This document shows, one piece after another, positions 55,812 to 64,000 of a stretch of DNA of 64,000 nt (positions are counted from its first letter, which is position 1; each line of letters begins with the position of its first letter). The notes under the pieces are model-generated. The model saw only the letters and a program-made list of their open reading frames with translations, did no database searches and was not told the origin of the DNA. Both the position numbers and the translations under genes were made by a program. The DNA is from Haloferula sp. BvORR071. GTDB taxonomy: Bacteria > Verrucomicrobiota > Verrucomicrobiia > Verrucomicrobiales > Akkermansiaceae. Location: the NCBI RefSeq assembly GCF_000739615.1, contig NZ_BATP01000032.1, positions 153,394 to 217,393 of the forward strand. The letters are read 5' to 3'.

Positions 55812-58800
55812 ATGAAGCCTACATTCCGCACCATTTGCCAGTATCTCGGCGTGAGCGCCCGCATGTCCATCGGCGCCGCCATTCTCTCCGCTCCCGCTGC
55901 TTACGCAGGGACCAACTGGATCGGCGGCACCGTGGGTGCCGAGCAGGACTGGAACAACGTTGGCAACTGGGGCGGTGCCTTCCCCGTTGGCAATACCACC
56001 GTGAACGTCTCCACCGGCAACTTCCCGGTCATCTCCGCGGACCCCGCTTTCACACCGGTCGACCTGATCGTCGCCCCCACTGCCGCCGGTCGCCTTGACC
56101 AGCGTGCCGGCACCGTCGCCACCGGCGCGGGCAACTGGGTCTACGTCGGCCAGAGCACCTTCACCGGTGTCTACAATATCGCCAATACCGCCGTGACCAC
56201 CGGCCCGACCGTGGGCGCGCTCACCGGCTTCGGCCCGGGTACGGGCAGCATGAATGTCGGCGGTGCTAGCACCACCGGCGGCCGTTTGGTCGTTGGCGGC
56301 GGCGGCAGCTCGATCGGCACCTTCAACATGAACACCTCTGGCACGGTGAAGATGGAGGAAGATGCCACCGGCGTGATTCTCGGCAATGCCGGCACCAGCA
56401 CCGGCAACCTCAATCTTGATGGCGGCACGCTGCAGATCAACTCGATCGCCACCACCGGCATCGCCCTCCTCGCCGGCACCAATGGCGGCGATGGCAACTT
56501 CCGCATGAGCGGTGGCACCGTGAACGCCACCGGCGGCATCTGGGCCGGTGACAATAGCGCCGCCAGCCAGGGCCTGATCGAAATCACCGGCGGCACTTTC
56601 GGCGCCACAGCCAGCGGCACCGGCACGCAGAACGGCCAGCACGGCATCGGCCGCGGCCTTGGCCAGGGCACCCTGAATGTCGGCGGCACCGCTGCGGTGA
56701 CCCTGACCGGCACCACCCACATCGGCCTCACCGGCACGGCCACCGCCGGTACCGTCGGTATCATGAATGTCACCGGTGGCAGTTTCACCAATACTGGTGA
56801 CCTGAAGGTGGGTTCCGGTGTTTCCGGCAACACCGTGATCGCCACCGGCACCGGCACGCTCAATGTCTCCGCTGGCACAGCCAATGTCTCGGGCCTGCTC
56901 TATGCGGCCGCCGGCAATGACAATACCGACATCCTCACCGGCACCATCAATGCCAGCGGCACCGGCATCCTGAATGCCGGCAATGACGTGGTCCTCGGCT
57001 TCGCCGGCAATGGCAACCTCGGCAAGATGACCATCGCCGACAACGCCGTGGTCAGCGTCGGCACCAGCGCCAAGCGCTGGCTGATCCTCAGCCGCTTCGA
57101 TACCGCGAAGGGCCAGCTCGACATCAATGGCGGCACCCTGCGCCTGCTGAACGGCACCGACATCCGCTTCACCACCGGTAACACCGGCACGAACAGCACC
57201 AACGTCATCAACCAGAATGCCGGTGCGGTGACCTTCTATAGCGATGCCGCGGGCACCGTCCCCGGCGTCGGCGTGCTCGACCTGCAAAACAGCGGCGCGG
57301 CGACCTGCAACAACAGCTACAACCTGAACGGCGGAACTCTGACCACCGCCGGCGTGGTCTCCACCTTGGCCACCGCCACCCGCACCTTCAACTTCAACGG
57401 CGGCACGCTCAAGGCCACCGGCAGCAGCGCCACCTACTTCAATCTCGGCGCCGGCAACTCCCGCGCCAATGTCCGCGATCTCGGCGCGATCATCGATACC
57501 AATGGCTTCGACATCACCGTCGCCCAGCCTTTGGTGGCCAGCAACGTGAGCGGCGATTCCGGCAACGGTGGCCTGATCAAGAACGGCACCGGCAAGCTGA
57601 GCCTCACCGGCGCGAATACCTATATCGGCGCGACCACGGTCAACGCCGGTACCTTGGAGCTTGGCACCAGCGCCACCTCCGCCATCACGGTGAATGGCAC
57701 TGCCACCCTCACCGGTTCCGGCACCACCACCGGCGCTGTGACCTTCAATTCCGGTTCCACTCTGTCCACTCCGATCGGCTCTCCGCTGACCTCGAATGGC
57801 GTGAACTTCGCCGGCCCGACCAATCTGGTCTTCAGCGGCGCTCCGGACAACGGCAGCCAGTACGTCCTCTTCAAGTATGGCGCGGGCGGCGTGACCGGCC
57901 TCAATAACCTGTCCTCCACCTTCCGCACCGTGATTGCCGATGATCCGGGCAATCAGCAGATCCTCGGCACGGTGACCACCGCCAGCATCAACTGGAACAC
58001 CACCAACGGCACTTGGGCCAATGGCGTCGGCGGTTGGGGCGGCGGCTCCGCGAGCTACTTCAATGGTGACACGGTGGCCTTCAACGAGCGCTCCGGCGCC
58101 AGCGTGATCACGCTCAACGGCGTGCTGCTGCCAGCCGCGGTGACGGTCAATAACACCACCAATCCCTACACCTTCACCGGCACGGGTTCGATCAGCGGTG
58201 CCACCCTCCTGAGCAAGGATGGCGCAGGCGCGCTGACCATCGCCACCGCGAACAGCTACACCGGCGGCACCCTGATGAATGCCGGCACGCTGAACATCAA
58301 CAATCCCACCGCCCTCGGCACTGGCACCCTGTTCTTCACCGGCGGCACGCTGAACAACACCAGCGGTGCGGACATCGTGATGACCGGCAACATCCTCCAG
58401 AACTGGGATGCCGATCTCACCTTCACCGGCACCAATAGCCTCGATATGGGCACCGGCGCGGTGACCCTCGGTGGCGAAGGCGACGACCGCACCGTGACCG
58501 TCAGCGCGAATAACCTGGCGATCGGCAAGATCAACACCGGCTTCCGCGGCCTGATCAAGCAAGGCGCGGGCAAGCTGGAGGTCACCAGCACCGGCATCGG
58601 CGCGGCTGGCAGCGTGGTCGGCGGCGTTCTGAATGTCGCGGCGGGCACCCTGCAGATCAACCGCAGCAACTCGACCGCCGATGGCAGCGGCGACTTCACC
58701 TCGGCCGGTCTCATCGGCAGCGGCACGCTGATCAACGGTTCCGCCGTGGAGCGTTGGTACTTCACCAACCAAGCCGATGGCACCCAGGACTTCTCCGGTG

Positions 58801-60236
58801 TCTTGGCGAATGGCAATGCCGGTCCCCTCGGCTTCAACAAGAGCGGTGCGGGCACCCAGATCCTCTCCGGCAACAGCATGACCTACACCGGCCAGACCAC
58901 TCTGGGCGGCGGCGAGCTGAAGATCACCGGCACCAACACCGGCGCGGGCACTCCCGTGGTGGTCAACTCCGGCAAGCTTACGCTGGCGAGCAACCAGGGC
59001 CTCGGCACCACCAGCCTGGTTCGCCTGAACGGTGTGGACCTCTCCACCCTGGAGTTTGCCTCGGACACGGATGGCACCGCCTACAACCTCGCCATGGGCA
59101 CCGGTAGTGCCATCTCCATCGTCTCGAACCGCGCGACCCCGGGTGCCGGGATCAACCACACCCTCACCACCCAGAGCCTCAACAACGGTCTCGGCGGCGG
59201 CGTGGTCAATATCACCAGCGGTCCGAATGTGACCTCCGGCACCGCCCGGATCACCTTCACCCAGCTCGGCTTCGGTGCGGGTTCGGTACAGACCACCACG
59301 CTGAATCCGACCACCGCCAGCGTCACGATCGGCGACGTGGGCAAGCAGAACAACAACTTCTCGCAAACCCTCGGCCTCGGTGGCACCAGCTCGGATAACT
59401 TCGTCACCGGGGTGATCTCGAATGGTCCCGCGATCGTCGCTCCGAACTTCGTCGCGGTCCTCAAGAGCAACACCAGCACCTGGACGCTCTCCGGCGCAAA
59501 TACCTACACCGGCACCACCACGGTGAGCGGCGGCACTCTGATCATCACCAATCCGGTGTTGGCAGACGGCGCGGCCGTGAACCTGAACACCGGCGGCACG
59601 CTCAACCTGCCCTACGCTGGCACGGATACGGTGGACAGCTTGCTCATCGACGGCACGCTGCAGGCCCCGGGGACTTGGGGTAGCCTGGCTTCCTCGGCCC
59701 AGCACAAGACCGCGCTCATCACTGGCACTGGCATCCTGCTCGCCACCAATGGCACCGCCGTCAGCGGTTACAGCAGCTGGGCCACCAGCTTCAGCCTTGA
59801 TCCGCTGACCACCGGCGCTCCCGGCGCGGACGCGGAGTTGGACGGCTTCGACAACGGCACCGAATACATCCTCGGCGGCTCGCCCGTCAGCGGCTCGAAC
59901 AATCCGAAGATCTACGCGCTGACCGCCGATACCAATGCCGACACCCAGAAGGAGCTGGTCCTGACCATCGCCGTACCGGTGGGCACTCCGGCCTTCTCGG
60001 CCGGTGCGCCGACCTCCACTGCCACCTTCGAAGGCTACGGCATCGAGGTTCGCGGCAGCGCCACGCTCAACGGCTTCCCGGCCGTCGTGACTCCGGTTAC
60101 CCCGGCCATCACCACCGGCCTGCCCGCCGCGCCGGTGCAGGGTGGCATCACCTACGAGTATCGCTCCTTCACCCTCGCTGGCTCGAATGGCCTCACGGGT
60201 AAGGGCTTCCTCCAAGTCCGGGTGACCAATCCCTGA
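55812..60236 (+). CDS. Large secreted protein with autotransporter-associated beta-strand repeats
   Basis: This 1474-residue protein has a signal peptide (to about residue 32) and a long Gly/Thr/Asn/Ala-rich beta-helix. It contains many GxLxIxGGT-type strands (NLDGGTLQINSIA, GTLNVSAGTANVSG, INGGTLRLLNG) of the autotransporter-associated beta-strand repeat family (TIGR02601-like), for example NTYIGATTVNAGTLEL and NTYTGTTTVSGGTLII. No outer-membrane beta-barrel domain is seen at the C-terminus. Instead, residues about 1325-1474 carry DAELDGFDNGTEYILGGSP and a final beta domain, similar to that of the trypsin-like protease at 16366. It is probably a surface or matrix adhesin. The whole reverse strand is also open, an artefact of composition. 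Confidence 0.88.
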   Translation: MKPTFRTICQYLGVSARMSIGAAILSAPAAYAGTNWIGGTVGAEQDWNNVGNWGGAFPVGNTTVNVSTGNFPVISADPAFTPVDLIVAPTAAGRLDQRAGTVATGAGNWVYVGQSTFTGVYNIANTAVTTGPTVGALTGFGPGTGSMNVGGASTTGGRLVVGGGGSSIGTFNMNTSGTVKMEEDATGVILGNAGTSTGNLNLDGGTLQINSIATTGIALLAGTNGGDGNFRMSGGTVNATGGIWAGDNSAASQGLIEITGGTFGATASGTGTQNGQHGIGRGLGQGTLNVGGTAAVTLTGTTHIGLTGTATAGTVGIMNVTGGSFTNTGDLKVGSGVSGNTVIATGTGTLNVSAGTANVSGLLYAAAGNDNTDILTGTINASGTGILNAGNDVVLGFAGNGNLGKMTIADNAVVSVGTSAKRWLILSRFDTAKGQLDINGGTLRLLNGTDIRFTTGNTGTNSTNVINQNAGAVTFYSDAAGTVPGVGVLDLQNSGAATCNNSYNLNGGTLTTAGVVSTLATATRTFNFNGGTLKATGSSATYFNLGAGNSRANVRDLGAIIDTNGFDITVAQPLVASNVSGDSGNGGLIKNGTGKLSLTGANTYIGATTVNAGTLELGTSATSAITVNGTATLTGSGTTTGAVTFNSGSTLSTPIGSPLTSNGVNFAGPTNLVFSGAPDNGSQYVLFKYGAGGVTGLNNLSSTFRTVIADDPGNQQILGTVTTASINWNTTNGTWANGVGGWGGGSASYFNGDTVAFNERSGASVITLNGVLLPAAVTVNNTTNPYTFTGTGSISGATLLSKDGAGALTIATANSYTGGTLMNAGTLNINNPTALGTGTLFFTGGTLNNTSGADIVMTGNILQNWDADLTFTGTNSLDMGTGAVTLGGEGDDRTVTVSANNLAIGKINTGFRGLIKQGAGKLEVTSTGIGAAGSVVGGVLNVAAGTLQINRSNSTADGSGDFTSAGLIGSGTLINGSAVERWYFTNQADGTQDFSGVLANGNAGPLGFNKSGAGTQILSGNSMTYTGQTTLGGGELKITGTNTGAGTPVVVNSGKLTLASNQGLGTTSLVRLNGVDLSTLEFASDTDGTAYNLAMGTGSAISIVSNRATPGAGINHTLTTQSLNNGLGGGVVNITSGPNVTSGTARITFTQLGFGAGSVQTTTLNPTTASVTIGDVGKQNNNFSQTLGLGGTSSDNFVTGVISNGPAIVAPNFVAVLKSNTSTWTLSGANTYTGTTTVSGGTLIITNPVLADGAAVNLNTGGTLNLPYAGTDTVDSLLIDGTLQAPGTWGSLASSAQHKTALITGTGILLATNGTAVSGYSSWATSFSLDPLTTGAPGADAELDGFDNGTEYILGGSPVSGSNNPKIYALTADTNADTQKELVLTIAVPVGTPAFSAGAPTSTATFEGYGIEVRGSATLNGFPAVVTPVTPAITTGLPAAPVQGGITYEYRSFTLAGSNGLTGKGFLQVRVTNP

Positions 60237-60305
60237 TCCCCGCCACTGGTACGACCATTTGCCTAGGCAACACGCACTGTAGGGTTGCAGTGCGGAATTA
60301 ACGAG

Positions 60306-60347
60306 AAGCGCCGTCCGGATTGGGTTTTCCGGGCGGCGCTTGTTTTT
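60306..60347 (+). terminator. Rho-independent terminator after the autotransporter-repeat gene
   Basis: A 13-bp stem (AAGCGCCGTCCGG / CCGGGCGGCGCTT, one G-U) with a 10-nt loop is followed by GTTTTT. Confidence 0.93.
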
Positions 60348-60575
60348 GTCCCACGCTTCAGCGCCTGAGAGCGCGGCGGCTCCCGCCCCGCTTGGATGGT
60401 CAGGCGAACCCACCACCAAGTCCCGCCCCACGCGTCAGTGCCTGGGAGCGCGGCGGCACCTGCCCCGCTTGGATGGTCGGGCGAACCCACCACCCAAGTC
60501 CCGCCCCACGCGTCAGTGCCTGGGAGCGCGGCGGCACCTGCCCCGCTTGGATGGTCGGGCGAACCCACTCCAATA
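60348..60575. repeat. Tandem repeat array, about 78-bp unit
   Basis: Units begin at 60348 (degenerate, 72 bp), 60420 and 60498, each reading GTCCC...GCGTCAGTGCCTGGGAG...GGATGGTC(G)GGCGAACCCACC. A fourth, broken unit begins near 60575 and shorter fragments continue to about 60700 (with a CGCCTTTAGGCG hairpin). The GGGAGCGCGGCGGCACC core resembles GGAGTGCGGCGGCACGACG of the 1989-2112 palindrome. Confidence 0.85.
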
Positions 60576-61031
60576 GCCCGCCCCACGGACGGCTCACTGG
60601 GTGCTCCGGCTTTAGCCAGCCACGACGGAAGCGCGAACCCACCACCAAGTCCCGCCACCAAGAGTTCGTAGTCCCGCCTTTAGGCGGACGAACCCACCCC
60701 AGCAGCCCGCCTCATCCCTGCGGCTTCCCCCCGGACGCGCGGAACCACCGCCCCGCAGAAGCGACCCCCGCCACACACCATCGCCTCCCGGTGAAAGCAG
60801 ATAGCGCCGCAGCCTGACTGCGCATCTTCACGGCTCCCCCGCCACCTCCCTCGCCGCTTGTATCTTTCCACCCCCATTCCGGAAATCATCCAAGTCCCGC
60901 CCGCTATTTCAGGCTACAACTTAGCACCCTTCCGCCCGGTGCGCCTTTTGGTGCCGGGCCTCTACCGCGCTGAAGCAGGGTCCTACCCGCCCGTCCCTCG
61001 CGCCACCCGTATCGTACCGAAACCCGACCCC

Positions 61032-64000
61032 ATGCCCGAGACTCTCTTCGTCTTCCGCAAACCCGTGTACGCGGCACTCGCGCTCCTGCTCGCCCTCTGC
61101 GGCCATGCCGCCGCGCAGGCCCTCGACAATGAAAAGGCGAGCTTCGCCACCTTGTCCGGCGCGACCTACACCCTTACCGGGCACTCGGAACTCCACCTCA
61201 CCGGCACCGGCGATCCGATCCCCGGCTGTACCATCCATCTCAATTCTCCCGACTCTTGGGTCTTCTTCGAAGGCGTGGCGCCAGCCACAACCGTCAGCAC
61301 TCTGATCCCCCGCATCCGCGTGAATGGCGCGAATGCCGTGACCGATACCAATGTCCGCGTGGTCCAGTATGTCGCCGGCTCGGTGGTCATCCCGCAGTCG
61401 CCATCCTTCGCCGCGCTGCAGGTCTTCACCGGCCAGCACCTCAGTGGCCCTTCGCTGAAGGTCGCGCCCTACACCGAGCACAACAATACCTCGCTCGGTC
61501 TCTTCGCTGATCGCATCCGTTCCTTTGTTCTCAAGCGCGGCTACACGGCCACCTTCGCGCAAAACGAGAACGGCACCGGCGCCAGCCGCAACTACGTCGC
61601 TCAGGACGGCGACCTCGAGGTCTCGCTCATGCCCGCGGATCTCGACAAGAGCATCAGCTTCATCCGCGTTTTCCCCTGGCGCTGGACCGGGAAGAAGGGC
61701 TCTTGCGATATCGATCCCGTCGCCCTCAATGCCGACTGGAACTACAACTGGAACATCAGTTCAAACTCCACCAAGGACTGGGAGTATGTCGCGATCCGCC
61801 AGCAGCGTTACTGGCCCGGACTGGATCAGGACTGGAAGGCCCGCGGCGTGAACCATCTTTCCGGCTACAACGAGCCGGACAATCCGGTCGAGGATGCCTA
61901 CACCACCTTGGGCAATGGCTCGACCGCCACTGCCGTGGCCTCTTGGCCCGATTTGCTCGCCACCGGCCTGCGTGTCGGCGCTCCCGCGGTCACCGATGGC
62001 GGCTACAACTGGATCGTCGACTTCATGAACAAGGCGAACGCTGCCGGTGTGCGCGTGGACTACGTGCCCGTCCACTACTACCGCAGCTACTCCAGTGCCT
62101 CCGATCCTGCCGGCGCGACCACGGCGATGTACAATTACCTCAAGAGCATCTACGATGCGACCGGGGGCCGTCCGATCTGGGTCACTGAGTTCAACAACGG
62201 CGCGAACTGGACCACGGGCCCGGATCCGACGGTCGATCAGAACCGTGCGACCATCGAGGCGATGATCAACATGATGGACAGCACGCCTTGGATCGAGCGC
62301 TACGCGGTCTACAGCGATGTCGAGTGGTTCCGCCGGACGAAATACGATGACGGTTCGCTCACGCCGATGGGCGCGATGTACCGCGACCACGTGGCCCCCA
62401 TGGCCCACCGCCAGGTGGTGCCCAATCAGGGTAGCTCAGGCAATGCCGCCTATCTCTTCGAAGGCAATGTCCGCGACACCCTTAGCGGCAACAATCCACT
62501 CATCTACGGCACGCCCAAGATCGTCGCTGGCAAGAATGGCAGCGCTGTCTCCATGGATGGCACCGACGACTACCTCGCCCTGCCCGGTCGCCTCGGCGAT
62601 AGCAACGACTTCTCCTTCGCCGCTTGGGTGAAGTGGAATGGTGGCAACAACTGGCAACGCATCTTCGATCTCGGCAACGGCACCGCCAGCTATCTCTTCC
62701 TTTCGCCGAAGTCCGGCGGCAACACTCTGCGCGTCGCGATGCGCTTGAATAACGGGGCCGAGCAGCAGCTCAACACCACCCCGCTCACCGCCGGAGTCTG
62801 GACCCACGTGGCTTTCACCATCTCCGGGGATACCGGCAAGCTCTTCGTCAATGGCAGCCTGGTGAACACCAACACCGCGATGACCATCAACCCGAGCCAG
62901 ATCGGCACGGAGACGAACTACCTCGGCAAGAGCCAGTTCGCCGCGGATCCGAATTTCAGCGGCTTGCTTGATGACGTGCGCTTCTTCAACACCGCGCTTA
63001 CCGATGCCCAGGTCAGTAATCTGGCCGCCACTACTCCGCGTGCCTTTGTCGCTTCGCCGGCACTCGCCGGCGCCACTGTCGACCAGCCCTTCAGCGCGGA
63101 TCTCAATACCCAGCTGAGCGCTGGTGCGGCAGTCACCTTCACCAAGGTGGAAGGTCCCGCCTGGCTCGCCGTCGCGGTGGACGGCACGGTTTCCGGCCTG
63201 CCCGGCGTCACGGACATCGGTGCGAATGAAGTGCTCGTCCGTGCCACCACTGCCACCGGTGGCATGAGCATCGCGACCGTGCAAGTCCCCGTCGCCGCGT
63301 CCTCACAGGTGGTCCGCTTCGGCTTCAATTCGAACACCACGACCAGCGTAGGCAAGATGGATGCCACGCTGAGTGGCGGGCCTATCTATAGCGCCGGCCG
63401 TTCCGGCAATGCCATCGATCTCGATGGCACGGATGATTACGTGCAGCTGCCCGTGGGCATCGCCTCCAGTCCGGAGCTCACCGTCTCGACATGGGTCTAT
63501 TGGGATGGCGGCGGCAACTGGCAGCGCATCTTCGATTTCGGCAATGGCACCACCAGCAACCTCTTCCTCACGCCGAAGTCTGGATCGAACACCACCATGT
63601 TCTCGATCACGCACGGCGGCGTCAGCCAGAATCTGGAAGGGGCTGTGGTCCCCGCCAGCACCTGGACCCACGTGGCCGTCACGATCGGCGCGGGCACCGG
63701 CAAGCTCTACATCAATGGCGGCCTGGCGGCGACCAATGCAACCATGAGCCTCACGCCCGCCGACCTCCGCCCCACGGTCAACTATCTCGGCAAGAGCCAG
63801 TGGCCCGACCCGCTCTACAATGGTCGCATTGATGACTTCCAGGTCTTCCATCGCGTCCTGAGCGCCACCGAGATCAACACGCTGCGCACCGGCACGCCAC
63901 CGGGAGTGACGATCAATCCCCGCAGCTTGCCCGCCGCTACCATCGGCACCGCCTACGAAGCCTCGCTCGAAGGCGCGGCAACTGGCACGGTCACTTATTC
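61032..64000 (+). CDS. GH128-type glycosidase with LamG domains (3' truncated by window edge)
   Basis: ATG 61032 opens a frame to the window edge (989 codons visible). A signal peptide (to about residue 30) precedes a Glyco_hydro_cc/GH128-like domain with GYNEPDNP and WVTEFNNGANW (candidate catalytic Glu pair). Two LamG/concanavalin A-like modules follow, with VSMDGTDDYLALPG and IDLDGTDDYVQLPVG, LFVNGSLVN and LYINGGLAA. GH128 enzymes cleave beta-1,3-glucans. It is likely secreted and acts on glucans such as laminarin. The C-terminus is outside the window. Confidence 0.88.
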   Translation, partial: MPETLFVFRKPVYAALALLLALCGHAAAQALDNEKASFATLSGATYTLTGHSELHLTGTGDPIPGCTIHLNSPDSWVFFEGVAPATTVSTLIPRIRVNGANAVTDTNVRVVQYVAGSVVIPQSPSFAALQVFTGQHLSGPSLKVAPYTEHNNTSLGLFADRIRSFVLKRGYTATFAQNENGTGASRNYVAQDGDLEVSLMPADLDKSISFIRVFPWRWTGKKGSCDIDPVALNADWNYNWNISSNSTKDWEYVAIRQQRYWPGLDQDWKARGVNHLSGYNEPDNPVEDAYTTLGNGSTATAVASWPDLLATGLRVGAPAVTDGGYNWIVDFMNKANAAGVRVDYVPVHYYRSYSSASDPAGATTAMYNYLKSIYDATGGRPIWVTEFNNGANWTTGPDPTVDQNRATIEAMINMMDSTPWIERYAVYSDVEWFRRTKYDDGSLTPMGAMYRDHVAPMAHRQVVPNQGSSGNAAYLFEGNVRDTLSGNNPLIYGTPKIVAGKNGSAVSMDGTDDYLALPGRLGDSNDFSFAAWVKWNGGNNWQRIFDLGNGTASYLFLSPKSGGNTLRVAMRLNNGAEQQLNTTPLTAGVWTHVAFTISGDTGKLFVNGSLVNTNTAMTINPSQIGTETNYLGKSQFAADPNFSGLLDDVRFFNTALTDAQVSNLAATTPRAFVASPALAGATVDQPFSADLNTQLSAGAAVTFTKVEGPAWLAVAVDGTVSGLPGVTDIGANEVLVRATTATGGMSIATVQVPVAASSQVVRFGFNSNTTTSVGKMDATLSGGPIYSAGRSGNAIDLDGTDDYVQLPVGIASSPELTVSTWVYWDGGGNWQRIFDFGNGTTSNLFLTPKSGSNTTMFSITHGGVSQNLEGAVVPASTWTHVAVTIGAGTGKLYINGGLAATNATMSLTPADLRPTVNYLGKSQWPDPLYNGRIDDFQVFHRVLSATEINTLRTGTPPGVTINPRSLPAATIGTAYEASLEGAATGTVTY

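Larger units (their letters stand above)
60237..61031. other. Repeat-rich gene-free gap
   Basis: After the terminator at 60306-60347, the region 60348-60575 is made of tandem units (about 78 bp) and degraded copies up to about 60700. The remaining 300 bp up to the GH128 start contains no supported gene. AACCCGA at 61021 lies in the leader. Confidence 0.6.

Noticed and set aside
55806..60431. Open antisense frame of 1541 residues over the autotransporter-repeat gene
   Set aside because: It is a mirror of strongly biased codons in the GC-rich, Gly/Thr-rich repeat gene; it has no signal, motif or ribosome-binding site.
60348..60575. CRISPR array
   Set aside because: The whole 78-bp units are conserved, with no variable spacers, and no cas genes lie nearby.

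Overview
The window is 64 kb of high-GC, tightly packed bacterial chromosome. Several traits point to a Verrucomicrobiota bacterium, probably Luteolibacter-like: a PEP-CTERM protein, secreted proteins with autotransporter-associated beta-strand repeats, Verrucomicrobia-style C-terminal modules (EYAFGSDP-type and ErStdLsqWt...fYR-type), a polysaccharide-degrading repertoire, and many short palindromic repeats. The taxonomic call is inference from gene content; no rRNA gene is present to confirm it.

Layout. 1-3263 (minus strand): a two-gene acyltransferase pair resembling ornithine-lipid or 'hemolysin' acyltransferases, mscL, and prfB with a classic programmed +1 frameshift. 3441-4912: a small secreted Cys-rich protein, a putative outer-membrane protein and a secreted HMA-domain protein, all suggestive of metal handling. 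4942-8057: hypothetical proteins, one apparently broken gene and a DUF4139-type secreted protein. 8066-8312: a nested palindromic repeat. 8390-14432 is a copper module: CsoR with its operator, a Cys-rich SO_0444-type efflux permease, a Cys-rich secreted peptide, an anti-sigma-like protein, a CnrX-like sensor, an ECF sigma factor, a multicopper oxidase fused to a CopB-like barrel, and two tandem YHS-like lipoproteins.

14485-27774: an ankyrin/L,D-transpeptidase fusion lipoprotein, a trypsin-like protease, an AAA ATPase coupled to two tandem secreted propeller-like paralogues, queA, an OmpA-family protein, an HtrA-type protease and a large unknown. 28022-36336: a thioesterase, a RAYT transposase flanked by near-identical inverted repeats, alaS with a large in-frame insertion, an RRM protein, two tandem secreted paralogues, a DNA glycosylase and a small secreted SecD-P1-like protein.

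36637-49051: secreted carbohydrate-related proteins (DUF5060 glycosidase-like, a CBM/PKD-repeat protein, a PEP-CTERM protein, a PL11 rhamnogalacturonan lyase) interspersed with a lone GspF-like protein, a cupin and small membrane proteins. 49370-55225: a GT4 glycosyltransferase coupled to a PIG-L deacetylase, a conserved unknown, a tandem-GNAT protein, a small membrane protein and a ThuA protein ending in a strong terminator. 55812-64000: a 1474-residue autotransporter-repeat protein with a strong terminator, a repeat-rich gap, and a GH128-LamG protein that runs off the right edge.

The most unusual items are the CopA-CopB-like fusion, the dual (CsoR plus ECF) regulatory equipment of the copper module, the ~140-residue insertion in AlaRS, the RAYT with its inverted REP-like flanks and related palindromes elsewhere, and the concentration of rare leucine codons in one heptamer (CTAACAG/CTGTTAG).
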